This document shows, piece by piece, positions 9,504 to 18,196 of a DNA stretch of 64,000 nt; position 1 is the stretch's first letter; each line of letters begins with the position of its first letter. The notes below the pieces were generated by a model. The model ran no database searches. It was not told the origin of the DNA and worked only from the letters and a program-made list of their open reading frames with translations. Position numbers and translations under genes: made by a program. Source of the DNA: Caldilineaceae bacterium (GTDB taxonomy: Bacteria; Chloroflexota; Anaerolineae; Caldilineales; Caldilineaceae); assembly GCA_026708085.1 (NCBI GenBank), contig JAPOVP010000043.1:1-64000 (forward strand), in the 5' to 3' direction.

Positions 9504-10940
9504 TCATTCAACTCGGAACGAGTCGAAAATCTGCTCGACCACCGGTTGGTTGGCGCCGGCGATTTCGGGGCGGGCCGCGATCGTAATCAGATAGGCGGTA
9601 TTGTTGGCGCGCAGAAAGGTCATATCAAGATGGGCGGTCAGGAGATGCGATTGATCGCCCAAGCTTATGGTGGCCGCGGCGCGGATGGCGGGAAGACCGC
9701 TGCGTGTGCCTTTCTCGACGGTTATCAACCGCGTATCGCCCCAGGCTGCGACAGAGTTTTCGGCGAGGGCAAGCCATTCTTCGTCGGTAACTTCGCCGGC
9801 CAGCGGGGCAGTGGACACGATCAGGAAGGTGGGAAAGATTGGGACAGCGTACAAGCTCCCCGGGTCCGGTTCGACGGCGAAAACGCCAAGGTTCTCGCCT
9901 GCCGGGGAGTCCAGAATGGCTTGCAGCTGTTGTATTGCCGTTTCTCCACCGAGCAGGCCTGTCGCACGGTCTGGGTCCTCCCCTTGCAGGTCGAAAGTCA
10001 ACCAGTTGAAAGGTACAGCAAGTGAGTAGCCTAAGCGCCCGTCTACGATTGGAATCCAGAACCTGGGAAGATTGGCAGCAGGCGCCGAGGCGGATGAGCC
10101 GGGCTGGCCTTCTTCTCCAGCCGGCGTTTGCGCCGGCTCTGCGGCGGCCTCGTGTTCGGGCAAGACTGGCTGGAAGGATTGGACGATCTGGTGGATCACA
10201 ATTCGTTTGGCCAGGGCGTTGCTGAGCCGGGTCGCGATCACAAGTGTATAGGCCGCCTGGTCAGCGCGGACGATGGTGATGTCAAGATGGGCGGTCAGGC
10301 CGGCGCCCCGGCCTCCCAGTTGGTAGACGGCAGCGGCCCTGACTACGGGCAGCTCGTTGAGCGTGCCAAGTCTGACGCTTTCGATGCGGGCTTCGCCGAG
10401 AGCAGAGATGGCGTCTTCAACGAGGGCAACCCATTGTTCGTCGGTTACGCCGTCTGGAAACCGGGCGACGGACACGTTGAGGAAGGTGGGAAAGGGCGGG
10501 CGGGCGAACAGCTCGCCGGGATCAGGGTCGACGGCCAGGAGTCCGAGGTTTTCTCCGGCGGGGGTGGCCATGTACTGTCGCAGCTGTTGGGACGCGGCGC
10601 GACCGCCGAGCATGCCGGCAATCCGGTCGAGGTCGCCGGCCTGCAGGTCGAAGGTCAGCCAGTTGGCGGGTACGGCGAGCGAATAGCCGAGGGACTCGTC
10701 GATAACTGGCTTCCATCCAGTCGGGAATTGCGTGGTGGAAACGGGGGCTGGCAGCGGCGCATTGGAGCGATTCGCCCCAGATGCCGGAAGGCCTGTCAGC
10801 CAAGTCGGCTCGGGCGGGGAGGCCGTTGCGGGTTTCGTCCGGATTGCCGGCGACAGTTCCTGCGCCGACAGTGGTGCCGGCGCCACGATCATCAGGATGA
10901 ATAGTGCCGCTGTTAAGGCCAAGAGGCGTGATCGGTACAT
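9504..10940 (-). CDS. Exported protein with two tandem copies of an unassigned domain
   Basis: The 478-residue product from the ATG at 10940 (AAGGAG upstream) has a clear signal peptide ending near LSAQE. After a Pro/Ser/Thr-rich linker, two roughly 180-residue copies of one domain follow, near residues 75-265 and 300-478. Matching landmarks in the copies are YSLAVPANWLTFDLQ/YSLAVPFNWLTFDLQ, PAGENLGLLAV/PAGENLGVFAV, FPTFLNVS/FPTFLIVS, VTDEQW/VTDEEW and LTAHLD. The pattern of an N-terminal aromatic strand region resembles PsbP/DUF1795-like folds, but that is only a guess. The frame is open to 11042 without a better start. Function unknown. Confidence 0.75.
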   Translation of the reverse strand: MYRSRLLALTAALFILMIVAPAPLSAQELSPAIRTKPATASPPEPTWLTGLPASGANRSNAPLPAPVSTTQFPTGWKPVIDESLGYSLAVPANWLTFDLQAGDLDRIAGMLGGRAASQQLRQYMATPAGENLGLLAVDPDPGELFARPPFPTFLNVSVARFPDGVTDEQWVALVEDAISALGEARIESVRLGTLNELPVVRAAAVYQLGGRGAGLTAHLDITIVRADQAAYTLVIATRLSNALAKRIVIHQIVQSFQPVLPEHEAAAEPAQTPAGEEGQPGSSASAPAANLPRFWIPIVDGRLGYSLAVPFNWLTFDLQGEDPDRATGLLGGETAIQQLQAILDSPAGENLGVFAVEPDPGSLYAVPIFPTFLIVSTAPLAGEVTDEEWLALAENSVAAWGDTRLITVEKGTRSGLPAIRAAATISLGDQSHLLTAHLDMTFLRANNTAYLITIAARPEIAGANQPVVEQIFDSFRVE

Positions 10941-11552
10941 ATATGTGGCTCCTTGCGCAGCGCAGGCTGGTGCTCCGGTTCCGTTGTCAGCAGTTGGAAG
11001 AACCAGTAGCCTGTGAAGAGATTCCAATGCGAACCCCGGCACGGGCGGCGCGGATTTCAGACGTCGTTTGCGTTCTCAGGCGGGGGCATTGGAACTTACT
11101 GAGAAGCCAGAAGGACAGTCCCAGAGACCGCGACGCCATCCGGTGGCGCCGAGGGTTGTGATGCTGTACGCATTCTCGGCATAGCAGTTGAATCGATTGC
11201 AGCTATAGAGTACAAAACAAGAGGCGCAGACGTCAACCTGACGATGGAATTGCCAGTGCGGCCGCGCATACAGGATTGGGGCGTGTTTCCGGCCGGGTAC
11301 GCGGTCAAGACAGATGTGCGCCCAGTGCAGGGGATGGGCGGAAAGGCTTGCAGCGGTGCAGCTGTTGAGGAAATTGGAAGGCGGGCCATTGCTATGCTAG
11401 TCTGTTTTCGGGCCGGCAGGCATGGACTGTGAAAGGCCATGGGAACGGCGCAGCATTTTGAGACTCGGTAACCCCCGAGCGATTTCAAGATGGAATACGT
11501 ACACGACAGAGTCCTCTCTCCTCGCAGTTTCGCGTTTCCCAAAAAAAATAGC
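10941..11552. other. Divergent intergenic region
   Basis: About 600 bp separate the exported two-domain protein (minus) from the UV endonuclease (plus). I see no RNA gene, repeat or convincing protein. Open frames on both strands here have no recognisable start signal or family motif. Promoters for both neighbours must lie here, but no consensus pair with correct spacing stood out. Confidence 0.4.
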
Positions 11553-12533
11553 ATGCCCTACCAACCCGCGGCGAATGGGACGCGCGTCCGGTTGGGCTTT
11601 CCCGTCAAGGTGCTGGGGGCAGCGGGGCTGCGTTCGCACGACAGCCGGCGCTGGCAGAACCAGCCGCACCTGAGCGTCAGTCTGGCCTATCTGCGCGACA
11701 TATTTCTCTATCTGAAGCGAAGGGAGATCCGGCTTTATCGAATGGCCGGTCAGCTTGCCCCTTATCTGACTCACCCGGAGCTGCCTGCATTTCACAATCA
11801 GCTCGAAGAGTGTTCGACGGAGCTGGCGGCGATTGGCGATATGGCGCGGGAGCAGAGGGTGCGTTTGACGCTGCATCCGGGCTTCTACGTGCAGCTGAGC
11901 CATCCGGATCCCGCCCTGGCGGCGCGGTCGAGCCTGGAGCTGTCAGCGGCGACTTCTCTGCTGGATGGGATGGGGCTGGACGGGTCCAGCGTGGTGGTCG
12001 TTCACGTTGGGGGCGGCCACGGGGACGTAGCGGCGGCACTGGAGAGGTTCGCGCGTGCGGCCAGTTTGCTGCCGGAGAGCGTGCGAAGGCGTCTGGTCCT
12101 GGAGAACGGAGACCGTGAGTTCAGTCTGCGTGATGTGGTGTGGCTGCACAGGCGAACAGGGATCCCGGTGGTCCTGGATACGCTTCACCACCGCTGCCAC
12201 AACCCGGATGCCATTCCATTGTTGGATGCGTTGAAGATCGCTCTGGCGACATGGCCGGAGGGAATACGTCCGAAGATCCACGTGAGCAGCCCGCGCACGG
12301 CGGTGCGAACACTTTATCGCGACGGCGAGGCGCGCGTGCAGATGCCGTTGGCGCATCAGCACAGCGACTTTCTGCACCCGTTTGAGGTCATCGACCTGCT
12401 GGAGGCGGCGGTCGCGGCGCGGTTGCGGTCGTTCGATATAATGCTGGAGGCCAAGGCGAAGGATGTGGCGTTGCTGCGATTACGGGAACAGATCAGCAGG
12501 TACGCGCCGAATTTGGCGCGGCATGTACAATAG
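11553..12533 (+). CDS. uvsE: UV damage endonuclease UvsE (UVDE family)
   Basis: ATP-independent nuclease that nicks DNA 5' to UV photoproducts and starts alternative excision repair. The 326-residue TIM-barrel protein shows family metal-site segments in order: RLGFPVKVLG at the start, LTLHPGFYVQL, VVVHVGG, RLVLENGDREF, PVVLDTLHHRCHNP and PKIHVSSPR. The frame opens at 11490, but the family start lies just before RVRLGF, so the ATG at 11553 is preferred. The next gene begins 17 bp after the stop, suggesting co-transcription with an unassigned protein. Confidence 0.9.
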   Translation: MPYQPAANGTRVRLGFPVKVLGAAGLRSHDSRRWQNQPHLSVSLAYLRDIFLYLKRREIRLYRMAGQLAPYLTHPELPAFHNQLEECSTELAAIGDMAREQRVRLTLHPGFYVQLSHPDPALAARSSLELSAATSLLDGMGLDGSSVVVVHVGGGHGDVAAALERFARAASLLPESVRRRLVLENGDREFSLRDVVWLHRRTGIPVVLDTLHHRCHNPDAIPLLDALKIALATWPEGIRPKIHVSSPRTAVRTLYRDGEARVQMPLAHQHSDFLHPFEVIDLLEAAVAARLRSFDIMLEAKAKDVALLRLREQISRYAPNLARHVQ

Positions 12534-12550
12534 GGGGTAAAGGGCTGGAA

Positions 12551-13291
12551 ATGTCCCAGGATTATACGGACCCGTACAGTCTCAAGCGGACGGTTCTGGT
12601 GGCGGTGGTTAACAACCAGGCCGACCTGCGGCGGGCGGCAGCGGAGGGCTGGTACCGCATTCCTCAGAGGCGGGCGCCGCGGCGGGTCGGCGCGGACTAT
12701 TTGGCGTTTTATCAGACGGGCGCTTTCGGGAGCGAAGCGGAGGCGCGGACGGTCAGTTACTATGCGGCGGTCCGGCGCTATCAGCTGTTGTCGCGGGCGG
12801 AGCTGCTGCCGGATGAAGCGGATCATGCGCGGGCGGAGGCGTACTATTTCCGCATTGAGATCGGCCCGCTAATGCGTTTGGCGCGGCCGGTGCCGGCAAC
12901 TACGTTCAGGCGGTTGACCTTTATTCATACGACGTTGGAGCGTCTGTTGAACGCAAAGGACGTTACGGAGTTGAAGCTTGAGGGTGAACCTTTCCAGACG
13001 CTGTGGAGCGCGCTGCGTGCGAGCCGGTTGAGGCCGCTTCCGAACCGATTGGCAGGAGAATGGCCGGTGGACATCGCGCTGCGAGTGCGAAACGGGTATC
13101 TGGGCATCCGGCTGGATGAGGCCAGCGATATGCGAGAGGCACACGGGCCGGCGGACCGCTGGACCATTCTGCGTATTCCCGAAAGCCAGATTGCAGCCGA
13201 CCTGGAGAGCTGCTTACGGGCGGTCGGGGCGGCGTTGGTGGATCTGGGCGGCTCGCTTGACGCGAAGGCGGGGCGGGAGATTGTGCTGTAG
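12551..13291 (+). CDS. Conserved hypothetical protein downstream of uvsE
   Basis: The 246-residue product is not a family I can name. It has an N-terminal segment TVLVAVVNNQADL, then WYRIP, GADYLAFYQTGAFG and VSYYAAV, an arrangement that vaguely recalls PUA-like EVE/ASCH domains (nucleic-acid-base binding), followed by a Leu/Arg-rich middle and a C-terminal part reminiscent of small nuclease-like folds (VDIALRVRNGYLGIRLDEA). No signal peptide or membrane segment is present. The 17-bp spacing to uvsE suggests a shared transcript and perhaps a DNA-repair link, but that is inference. Confidence 0.7.
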   Translation: MSQDYTDPYSLKRTVLVAVVNNQADLRRAAAEGWYRIPQRRAPRRVGADYLAFYQTGAFGSEAEARTVSYYAAVRRYQLLSRAELLPDEADHARAEAYYFRIEIGPLMRLARPVPATTFRRLTFIHTTLERLLNAKDVTELKLEGEPFQTLWSALRASRLRPLPNRLAGEWPVDIALRVRNGYLGIRLDEASDMREAHGPADRWTILRIPESQIAADLESCLRAVGAALVDLGGSLDAKAGREIVL

Positions 13292-13317
13292 TGCAGGTAT
13301 GAACAGGAGAAGGTTGT

Positions 13318-13806
13318 ATGGAACTGAAGGTAAATGGAACGGTCTTTACGCTGGAAGTCCCGGGCGAGGAGAGGCTGCTGTGGGTACTGCGGGACTGGCT
13401 GGGGCTGACGGGGACGAAGTTCGGTTGCGGCGTCGGTATCTGCGGCGCGTGCACGGTGCATGTGAACGGGGCGGCGGTGCGGTCGTGTCTGATGCCGCTG
13501 GCTGCGGTTGCGGGGGCCGACGTGCGCACGATAGAGGGTCTGGCTGAGGCGGATGGCAGCGGCACGATAACGCTGCATCCGGTCCAGCAGGCGTTCATTG
13601 ATCACCAGGTACCGCAGTGCGGGTGGTGCATGAGCGGACAGATCATGCAGGCGGCCTCGTTCCTGGCACAGAATCCGCAGCCGTCTGAAGAGGAGACCGT
13701 GCGGGCGATGAGCGGGAATTACTGCCGCTGCGGCTGCTATGTGCGCATCCGGCAGGCGGTTCAACAGGCGGCCGGTACGGCGGGGGAAGAGGAGGTCGCG
13801 ACATGA
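13318..13806 (+). CDS. [2Fe-2S] subunit of a xanthine oxidase-family dehydrogenase (IorA/CoxS-like)
   Basis: Small electron-transfer subunit (162 residues) of a molybdenum hydroxylase. The plant-type ferredoxin cluster site is Cys37, Cys42, Cys45 and Cys57 (GCGVGICGACTVHV), and the second, alpha-helical cluster site is Cys101, Cys104, Cys136 and Cys138 (QCGWCMSGQ and CRCGC). Length and layout are normal for the family. It would pass electrons from the molybdopterin subunit encoded immediately downstream, whose start codon overlaps this stop by 4 bp. No FAD subunit is encoded nearby, which fits the isoquinoline 1-oxidoreductase/aldehyde dehydrogenase subtype rather than the three-subunit CO-dehydrogenase type. 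Confidence 0.92.
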   Translation: MELKVNGTVFTLEVPGEERLLWVLRDWLGLTGTKFGCGVGICGACTVHVNGAAVRSCLMPLAAVAGADVRTIEGLAEADGSGTITLHPVQQAFIDHQVPQCGWCMSGQIMQAASFLAQNPQPSEEETVRAMSGNYCRCGCYVRIRQAVQQAAGTAGEEEVAT

Positions 13807-16121
13807 CGCGGGAACGGGATGCCAACGATCCGGTCGAGGCGCGTGGCGGTTCGACCGATGGAGAGAGCGGAGACGGTGGAGCGGAGCGGGCTGAGCCCGT
13901 TCGGTCACGAAAACGGGGCTGGCGGCTTACACGGCGCGGTTTTCTGATCGGGCTGGGGGCGGCGGGGGCCGGGCTGGCCGTGGGCGCGTATTTCGGCAGG
14001 CCGGTCCTCCACGGAATCATGGCGGAGAGTATGGCAGAGGCTGAACACGCCGGGAGCAGTTTTATGCAGTTGCCTGACGATCCGCCGCTTTGGCTGGAGG
14101 TATTGGAGGACAGCCGCATACGTCTGTCTCTGACCAAGGTGGAGATGGGGCAGGGGGTCCATACATCGATCGCGCAGATCGCGGTGGAGGAGCTGGGCAT
14201 CAGTTGGGATGACCTGGTGGTGGAGCAGGCGGATACGTCTTCAAAGCTGGTGGACGGCATGGGCACCGGCGGCAGTTTTTCGGTTTCAACCAGTTACGGG
14301 CCGCTGCGCCGTGCGGCCGCGGGCATGCGTAGCTTGCTGCAGCGGGAGGCGGCGGAGGTGTTAGAGCAGCCGGAGGCAACTTTGCAAGTTGTCGGGCGGG
14401 GGTTTGCGGTCACGGACAGCCCTGAGAATAAGGTTGACTTCTACAGTCTGGCTGAAGCGGTTACGAGCTGGGACCTTCCCGAGGAGGAGGCGCTGCAGCT
14501 GAAGGCGGCGGATGAATTTACCGTGGTCGGACAGCCGGTGGCGCGCATTGACATTCCCGACAAGGTAACGGGGCAGGCAGTCTACGGCTATGACATGCGC
14601 GTGCCCAATATGCTATATGGCGCCGTGCCGCGGCCGCCAACACTGGAGGCAAAGCTGGTCGGCGCGTCAGCAGGCGAGGCGGCAGCGATGGATGGCGTCG
14701 AAGAGATCGTGGTCGACGTTGAAAACGGCTTTGCCGGTGTGGCGGCGAGCTCTCGCAGCGCGGCCTGGTCGGCGGTGAAGGCGATGGAGACGGAGTGGGA
14801 TGAAGGGTATCTGTGGCAGCAGGAGGAGATCGAGGCGCTGATCGAACCGGCAGGGGAGGGCGGAATCACGATCCAGCGCGAGGGCAACGCCGCCGGTGTT
14901 CTGAAAAGAGAAAGGGCGATCACGGCCACCTACCGTTCGCCGTTTGCGGTGCAGGCCCCGCTCGAGGCACCAGCAGCGCTTGCGGATGTACAGGACGGCC
15001 AGGTGACGGTGTGGGTGTCGACCCAGTCCCACGAAAGAGCGAAGGGGTTGATCGCCGAGGCCCTCGGTGTGGAGACCGACACGGTCCGGGTTGTCCCGAC
15101 CTATCTGGGGGGCGGCTTTGGCGCCAAGCTCGATACCGGGGTGGCAGTTGAAGCGGCACGCCTGTCGAGGGCAGCCGGCGCACCTGTGCACGTGGGATGG
15201 GACCGAACGGAGGCGATGCTTCACGGCTACCTGCGGCCGCCGACGAAAAGCGTTCTCTCCGGTGCGCTGGACGGGAACGGACGGATCGTCGCCATGGAGC
15301 ACCGGCAAGGCAGCAGCGACGTGGCCTTCAGTTTCATGCCCGCGTTCATGGAAATCGTATTGGGAGCGGACTTCGGCGCAACAGTCGGGGCGCGAATCGA
15401 CTATGACGTGCCCAACCGCACGGTGACGGCCTGGCGAAAGAAACTGCCGGTGTGGACGGGCTGGTGGCGGGGGCTGGGACTTTTCGCGAATACGTTTGCG
15501 GTGGAGAGTTTCGTCGACGAGCTGGCAGCGGCGGCGGGCGCGGACCCGCTGAAGTTCCGCCTCGATCATCTGCCGGACAGTCCTGCGGGTGAGCGTATGG
15601 GGGCGGTGCTGGAAGCGGTCGCGGAACAAAGCGGCTGGGGGACAGTGCCGCCCGAAGGCCGGGCAAGGGGCGCCGCCTGTTTTGGATCGAATACAGTGGT
15701 GGCACAGGTGGCGGAGGTGTCGGTGGATGAAGGGTCAGGGGAGATCACCGTTCACAGGGTGGACTGTGCGGTGGACTGCGGGCTGGTGGTGAACCCCGAT
15801 GGGGCGAAGACCCAGATAGAGGGGAACGTAATGTGGGGCGTGGGGTCGACGCTGATCGAGCAGGCGTATGTGAAAGACGGGCGACTGGAATTGAACAATT
15901 TCGAGAGCTACCCGTTGTTGACGATGCGCGGGGCGCCGGATGTCCGGTCGGTACTTGTGGACACCGGTATTGACACGCCTTACGGAATGGGGGAGCCGCC
16001 GATCGGGCCGGTGGGCGCGGCGATCGGCAACGCGTTTACGGCGGCGACGGGCAGGCGCATCCGCACACTGCCGATGACGCCGGCGCGCGTTGTGGATACG
16101 CTGGCTGGGGGCGGATCCTGA
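13803..16121 (+). CDS. Molybdopterin subunit of an IorB-like aldehyde/N-heterocycle dehydrogenase, Tat-exported
   Basis: Large catalytic subunit (772 residues) that hydroxylates an aldehyde or N-heterocyclic substrate with water as the oxygen source; the true substrate cannot be read from sequence. After a charged 40-residue leader there is a twin-arginine motif (LTRRGFLIG, Arg44-Arg45) and a hydrophobic segment, so the complex is probably exported folded. Family landmarks include VEMGQGVHT near residue 115, GGGFGAK near 435 and a C-terminal GMGEPPIGP segment carrying the presumed catalytic Glu. The small subunit has no Tat signal and probably hitchhikes. The gene overlaps the small-subunit gene by ATGA. 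Confidence 0.9.
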   Translation: MTRERDANDPVEARGGSTDGESGDGGAERAEPVRSRKRGWRLTRRGFLIGLGAAGAGLAVGAYFGRPVLHGIMAESMAEAEHAGSSFMQLPDDPPLWLEVLEDSRIRLSLTKVEMGQGVHTSIAQIAVEELGISWDDLVVEQADTSSKLVDGMGTGGSFSVSTSYGPLRRAAAGMRSLLQREAAEVLEQPEATLQVVGRGFAVTDSPENKVDFYSLAEAVTSWDLPEEEALQLKAADEFTVVGQPVARIDIPDKVTGQAVYGYDMRVPNMLYGAVPRPPTLEAKLVGASAGEAAAMDGVEEIVVDVENGFAGVAASSRSAAWSAVKAMETEWDEGYLWQQEEIEALIEPAGEGGITIQREGNAAGVLKRERAITATYRSPFAVQAPLEAPAALADVQDGQVTVWVSTQSHERAKGLIAEALGVETDTVRVVPTYLGGGFGAKLDTGVAVEAARLSRAAGAPVHVGWDRTEAMLHGYLRPPTKSVLSGALDGNGRIVAMEHRQGSSDVAFSFMPAFMEIVLGADFGATVGARIDYDVPNRTVTAWRKKLPVWTGWWRGLGLFANTFAVESFVDELAAAAGADPLKFRLDHLPDSPAGERMGAVLEAVAEQSGWGTVPPEGRARGAACFGSNTVVAQVAEVSVDEGSGEITVHRVDCAVDCGLVVNPDGAKTQIEGNVMWGVGSTLIEQAYVKDGRLELNNFESYPLLTMRGAPDVRSVLVDTGIDTPYGMGEPPIGPVGAAIGNAFTAATGRRIRTLPMTPARVVDTLAGGGS

Positions 16122-16157
16122 TCCGGGGGGCGGCCCGGTAATAGGCTGCGGGCGTAT

Positions 16158-16745
16158 TCAGTTTTGATCGCCGGAGAGGCCCAGCTCGGGGGCGACCTCT
16201 TTCATGGCGTCGAGGACGCGCTGCACGTGCTCGTCGAAGGGTTCGCCCAGTTCCTCGATGAAGTGGAGATTCTCTGCGCGGTCGATGGCGGCGGTGAAGC
16301 GCTTGTCCTTCCACTTTCTTTTAACGGATCTGAGTCTAACGCCGCGCAGGTCCTTGTCGGGGCGCACGTAGGCGCAGGCGAGGATGAGACCGGTCAGCTC
16401 ATCGCAGGCCAGGAGGGCTTTATCGAGCTTTGACTGGCGCGGTACACCGAGGAAGGTTGCGTGGGCCTCGATGGCGTGGATGAATTCGGGCGGATAGTCG
16501 TGCTGGCGGAAGAGGCGGAGCGCAGTGCGGGGATGGCCGTTCTCCTGGTCGTCCATGTCGGGATGGCGGTCGTAGTCCAGATCGTGGAGCAGGCCAGTCA
16601 GTCCCCAGAGGTCCTCGTCTTCGCCATAGCGACGGGCGTAGACACGCATGGCGGCTTCTACGGCGAGCATGTGGCGTCGCAGGCCCTCGTTTTCGACCCA
16701 TTCATGCAATAGTTGTATCGCTTCTGTGCGGCTCGGCAGGGGCAT
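16158..16745 (-). CDS. HD-domain metal-dependent phosphohydrolase
   Basis: Predicted cytosolic HD-superfamily hydrolase of 195 residues. The metal ligands are visible as His near residue 25 (LRRHMLAVE), the HD dyad in LLHDLDYD near residue 52, and later His/Asp residues (HPRTAL, HATFLG, CDELTG). Such small HD proteins usually act on nucleotides or phosphate esters, but the substrate is unknown. The start at 16745 is chosen because AGAGGAG lies just ahead of it; the longer frame to 16847 adds a Pro-rich stretch without a signal. It lies 10 bp after the next minus-strand gene, so they probably share a transcript. Confidence 0.85.
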   Translation of the reverse strand: MPLPSRTEAIQLLHEWVENEGLRRHMLAVEAAMRVYARRYGEDEDLWGLTGLLHDLDYDRHPDMDDQENGHPRTALRLFRQHDYPPEFIHAIEAHATFLGVPRQSKLDKALLACDELTGLILACAYVRPDKDLRGVRLRSVKRKWKDKRFTAAIDRAENLHFIEELGEPFDEHVQRVLDAMKEVAPELGLSGDQN

Positions 16746-16755
16746 ATCGACTCCT

Positions 16756-17619
16756 CTAGTCTGCGGTGGGAATGGGGCCGCTTGGCGCGAGTTGGGGAGC
16801 GGTGGCGGCGGCACTTTGAGCTGGTGTAAGTTGAGCGGTTCGAGCATTACCGGTTGGCGACGTGATTGTCACGTCGCGCCGGCCGTAGACGATCTGGCGG
16901 CTGCCGGCTATGTAGGGGTGTTCGCTGCCGTCGGCCCGGTCCCGCCAGAGCAGTTTGCCGACTGCGCGGGCGCGGCGAGCGCTGCAGCCCACAGCTTCGC
17001 TGAAGGGTGCATCGTTGAGCCAGTTGCGCAGAAAGAGGGTGAGGCTTGGCTCCGGCAGCCAGTTGACGGCGTGTGCGCCGTTCACGGCTTGGGCGCCCAA
17101 TGCCAGCCAGGTGGGGGCCAAGCTGGCGCCGTAGCAGTTGAGTCCGTAGACCATGCGCAGGTCGAGCAGGGCGCTGTCGACGACGTAGCGGGCGAGCAGC
17201 CGGTCGAACGCGGTTGCGTCGACGAGCTCCTTTCCTTTGTAACCGATCAGGCAGCGCTCTTGTCCATGCACGAGGAGAAGCTGATCGACGGTGTGGGTGG
17301 CGCTGACCTCGACGAGGGCGGCGGTCAGATTGGCGGCGGTGGCGGCGGCGTCCTCGAGAATGAGGACGCAGTGGTAGCGGCGGTAGGCGCCGAGGAGACG
17401 CAGCAGGAGCTTGGCGTACTCTTCGGTCAGCCAATCGATGGCGTTCATCGCCCAGTGGGGCAGGTTGACGCCGTGGATGTGGCCGACGTTTTCGAGGAAG
17501 ACGATCAGCGCCAAGGGTTTTCCGGGCGCGGCGCTGCCGGGCAGTTCTGCGGATGGTCCTGAAGCCTGGGGCGGGCGTTTGGTGCGGGTGGAGTTTGCGG
17601 GCGTCCGGGCAAGGGCCAT
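16756..17619 (-). CDS. Putative caspase-like (clan CD) protein
   Basis: I do not recognise a named family, but the order of elements fits the caspase/hemoglobinase fold: an opening strand ALIVFLENVG, helices, a second strand HCVLIL, an AT-AANLTAAL helix, then strand LLLVHGQ and, 44 residues on, strand LRMVYGLNCYGAS followed by LALGAQAVNGA. His118 and Cys162 (counted from the ATG at 17619) are the candidate catalytic dyad. The spacing and the small residues around Cys match CHAT/metacaspase-type proteins. There is no signal peptide, and the C-terminal 40 residues are Thr/Ala/Pro-rich. The frame is open to 17685 but would then overlap the upstream gene. Protease activity is inference. Confidence 0.55.
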   Translation of the reverse strand: MALARTPANSTRTKRPPQASGPSAELPGSAAPGKPLALIVFLENVGHIHGVNLPHWAMNAIDWLTEEYAKLLLRLLGAYRRYHCVLILEDAAATAANLTAALVEVSATHTVDQLLLVHGQERCLIGYKGKELVDATAFDRLLARYVVDSALLDLRMVYGLNCYGASLAPTWLALGAQAVNGAHAVNWLPEPSLTLFLRNWLNDAPFSEAVGCSARRARAVGKLLWRDRADGSEHPYIAGSRQIVYGRRDVTITSPTGNARTAQLTPAQSAAATAPQLAPSGPIPTAD

Positions 17620-17653
17620 GGGCGTGCAGTGCGACGCGGCGCGGGGCGGCCGC

Positions 17654-17953
17654 TCAGAATTGGAAGCGGCCGTTGGCGTCAACAACGCGAACTTTGAAGT
17701 TTTCGACGAAGGGTTCGAGGCCGGCGATCAACTCCTGCCACTCGTTTGAGCTGAGGATGCGGGCGGCGTCGTCTTTATCTTCAAGAACTCCGCCGCCGAG
17801 AATCTGGGGGGCTTCTCCCCAGAGCGTGTACCAGGCGTCGGTGATGCGCAGACCCAGTTGGGCAAGTCCCGGGGCCAGCGTCTGCACGACGTAGCGCTGG
17901 CAGTCTTCTTCGTGCCCTTCCCGCATATCGTAACTCAGAAGTACTTTGACCAT
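17654..17953 (-). CDS. Small alpha/beta (ferredoxin-like dimeric barrel) protein, unassigned
   Basis: The 99-residue product starts MVKVLLSYDMREGHEE and alternates predicted strands and helices (VKVLLSYDM, helix EEDCQRYVVQTLAPGL, strand DAWYTLWG, strand ILGGGVLED, helix AARILSSNEWQELIAGL, strand KVRVVD), the plan of dimeric alpha/beta-barrel stress proteins. The longer frame to 18154 has no support; GAGG sits ahead of the ATG at 17953. The caspase-like gene begins 34 bp downstream, so the two are probably co-transcribed. Function unknown. Confidence 0.65.
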   Translation of the reverse strand: MVKVLLSYDMREGHEEDCQRYVVQTLAPGLAQLGLRITDAWYTLWGEAPQILGGGVLEDKDDAARILSSNEWQELIAGLEPFVENFKVRVVDANGRFQF

Positions 17954-18196
17954 GCTACCGTCCTCAAGGGCTGGGAGATAGTCCTGCGGCGTTCTGCCCG
18001 TCGCCAGGAGTCGGAAGAGCTGGAATCGGAAGCGGTAAAGGCGGGACCGTGTGGCCGATTCCGTAGACCAGTATAGCACAGACGAACGGCACAGCGCATA
18101 GTGAGGGCAGGCGCGGAAACGGTTCGACAGGCCATCGATTTGCGGGGGACGCATGGTTACGTCGTGCTACTTACCGAATCCAAAGTAGAAGGCGCG

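Noticed and set aside
11096-11554. Minus-strand open frame in the gap before uvsE
   Set aside because: No ribosome binding site, Ser/Pro-rich random-looking translation, overlaps the uvsE start.
12925-13908. 327-codon minus-strand frame opposite the unassigned protein and Fe-S subunit
   Set aside because: Shadow of the strongly supported [2Fe-2S] subunit gene; the translation has no domain signature.
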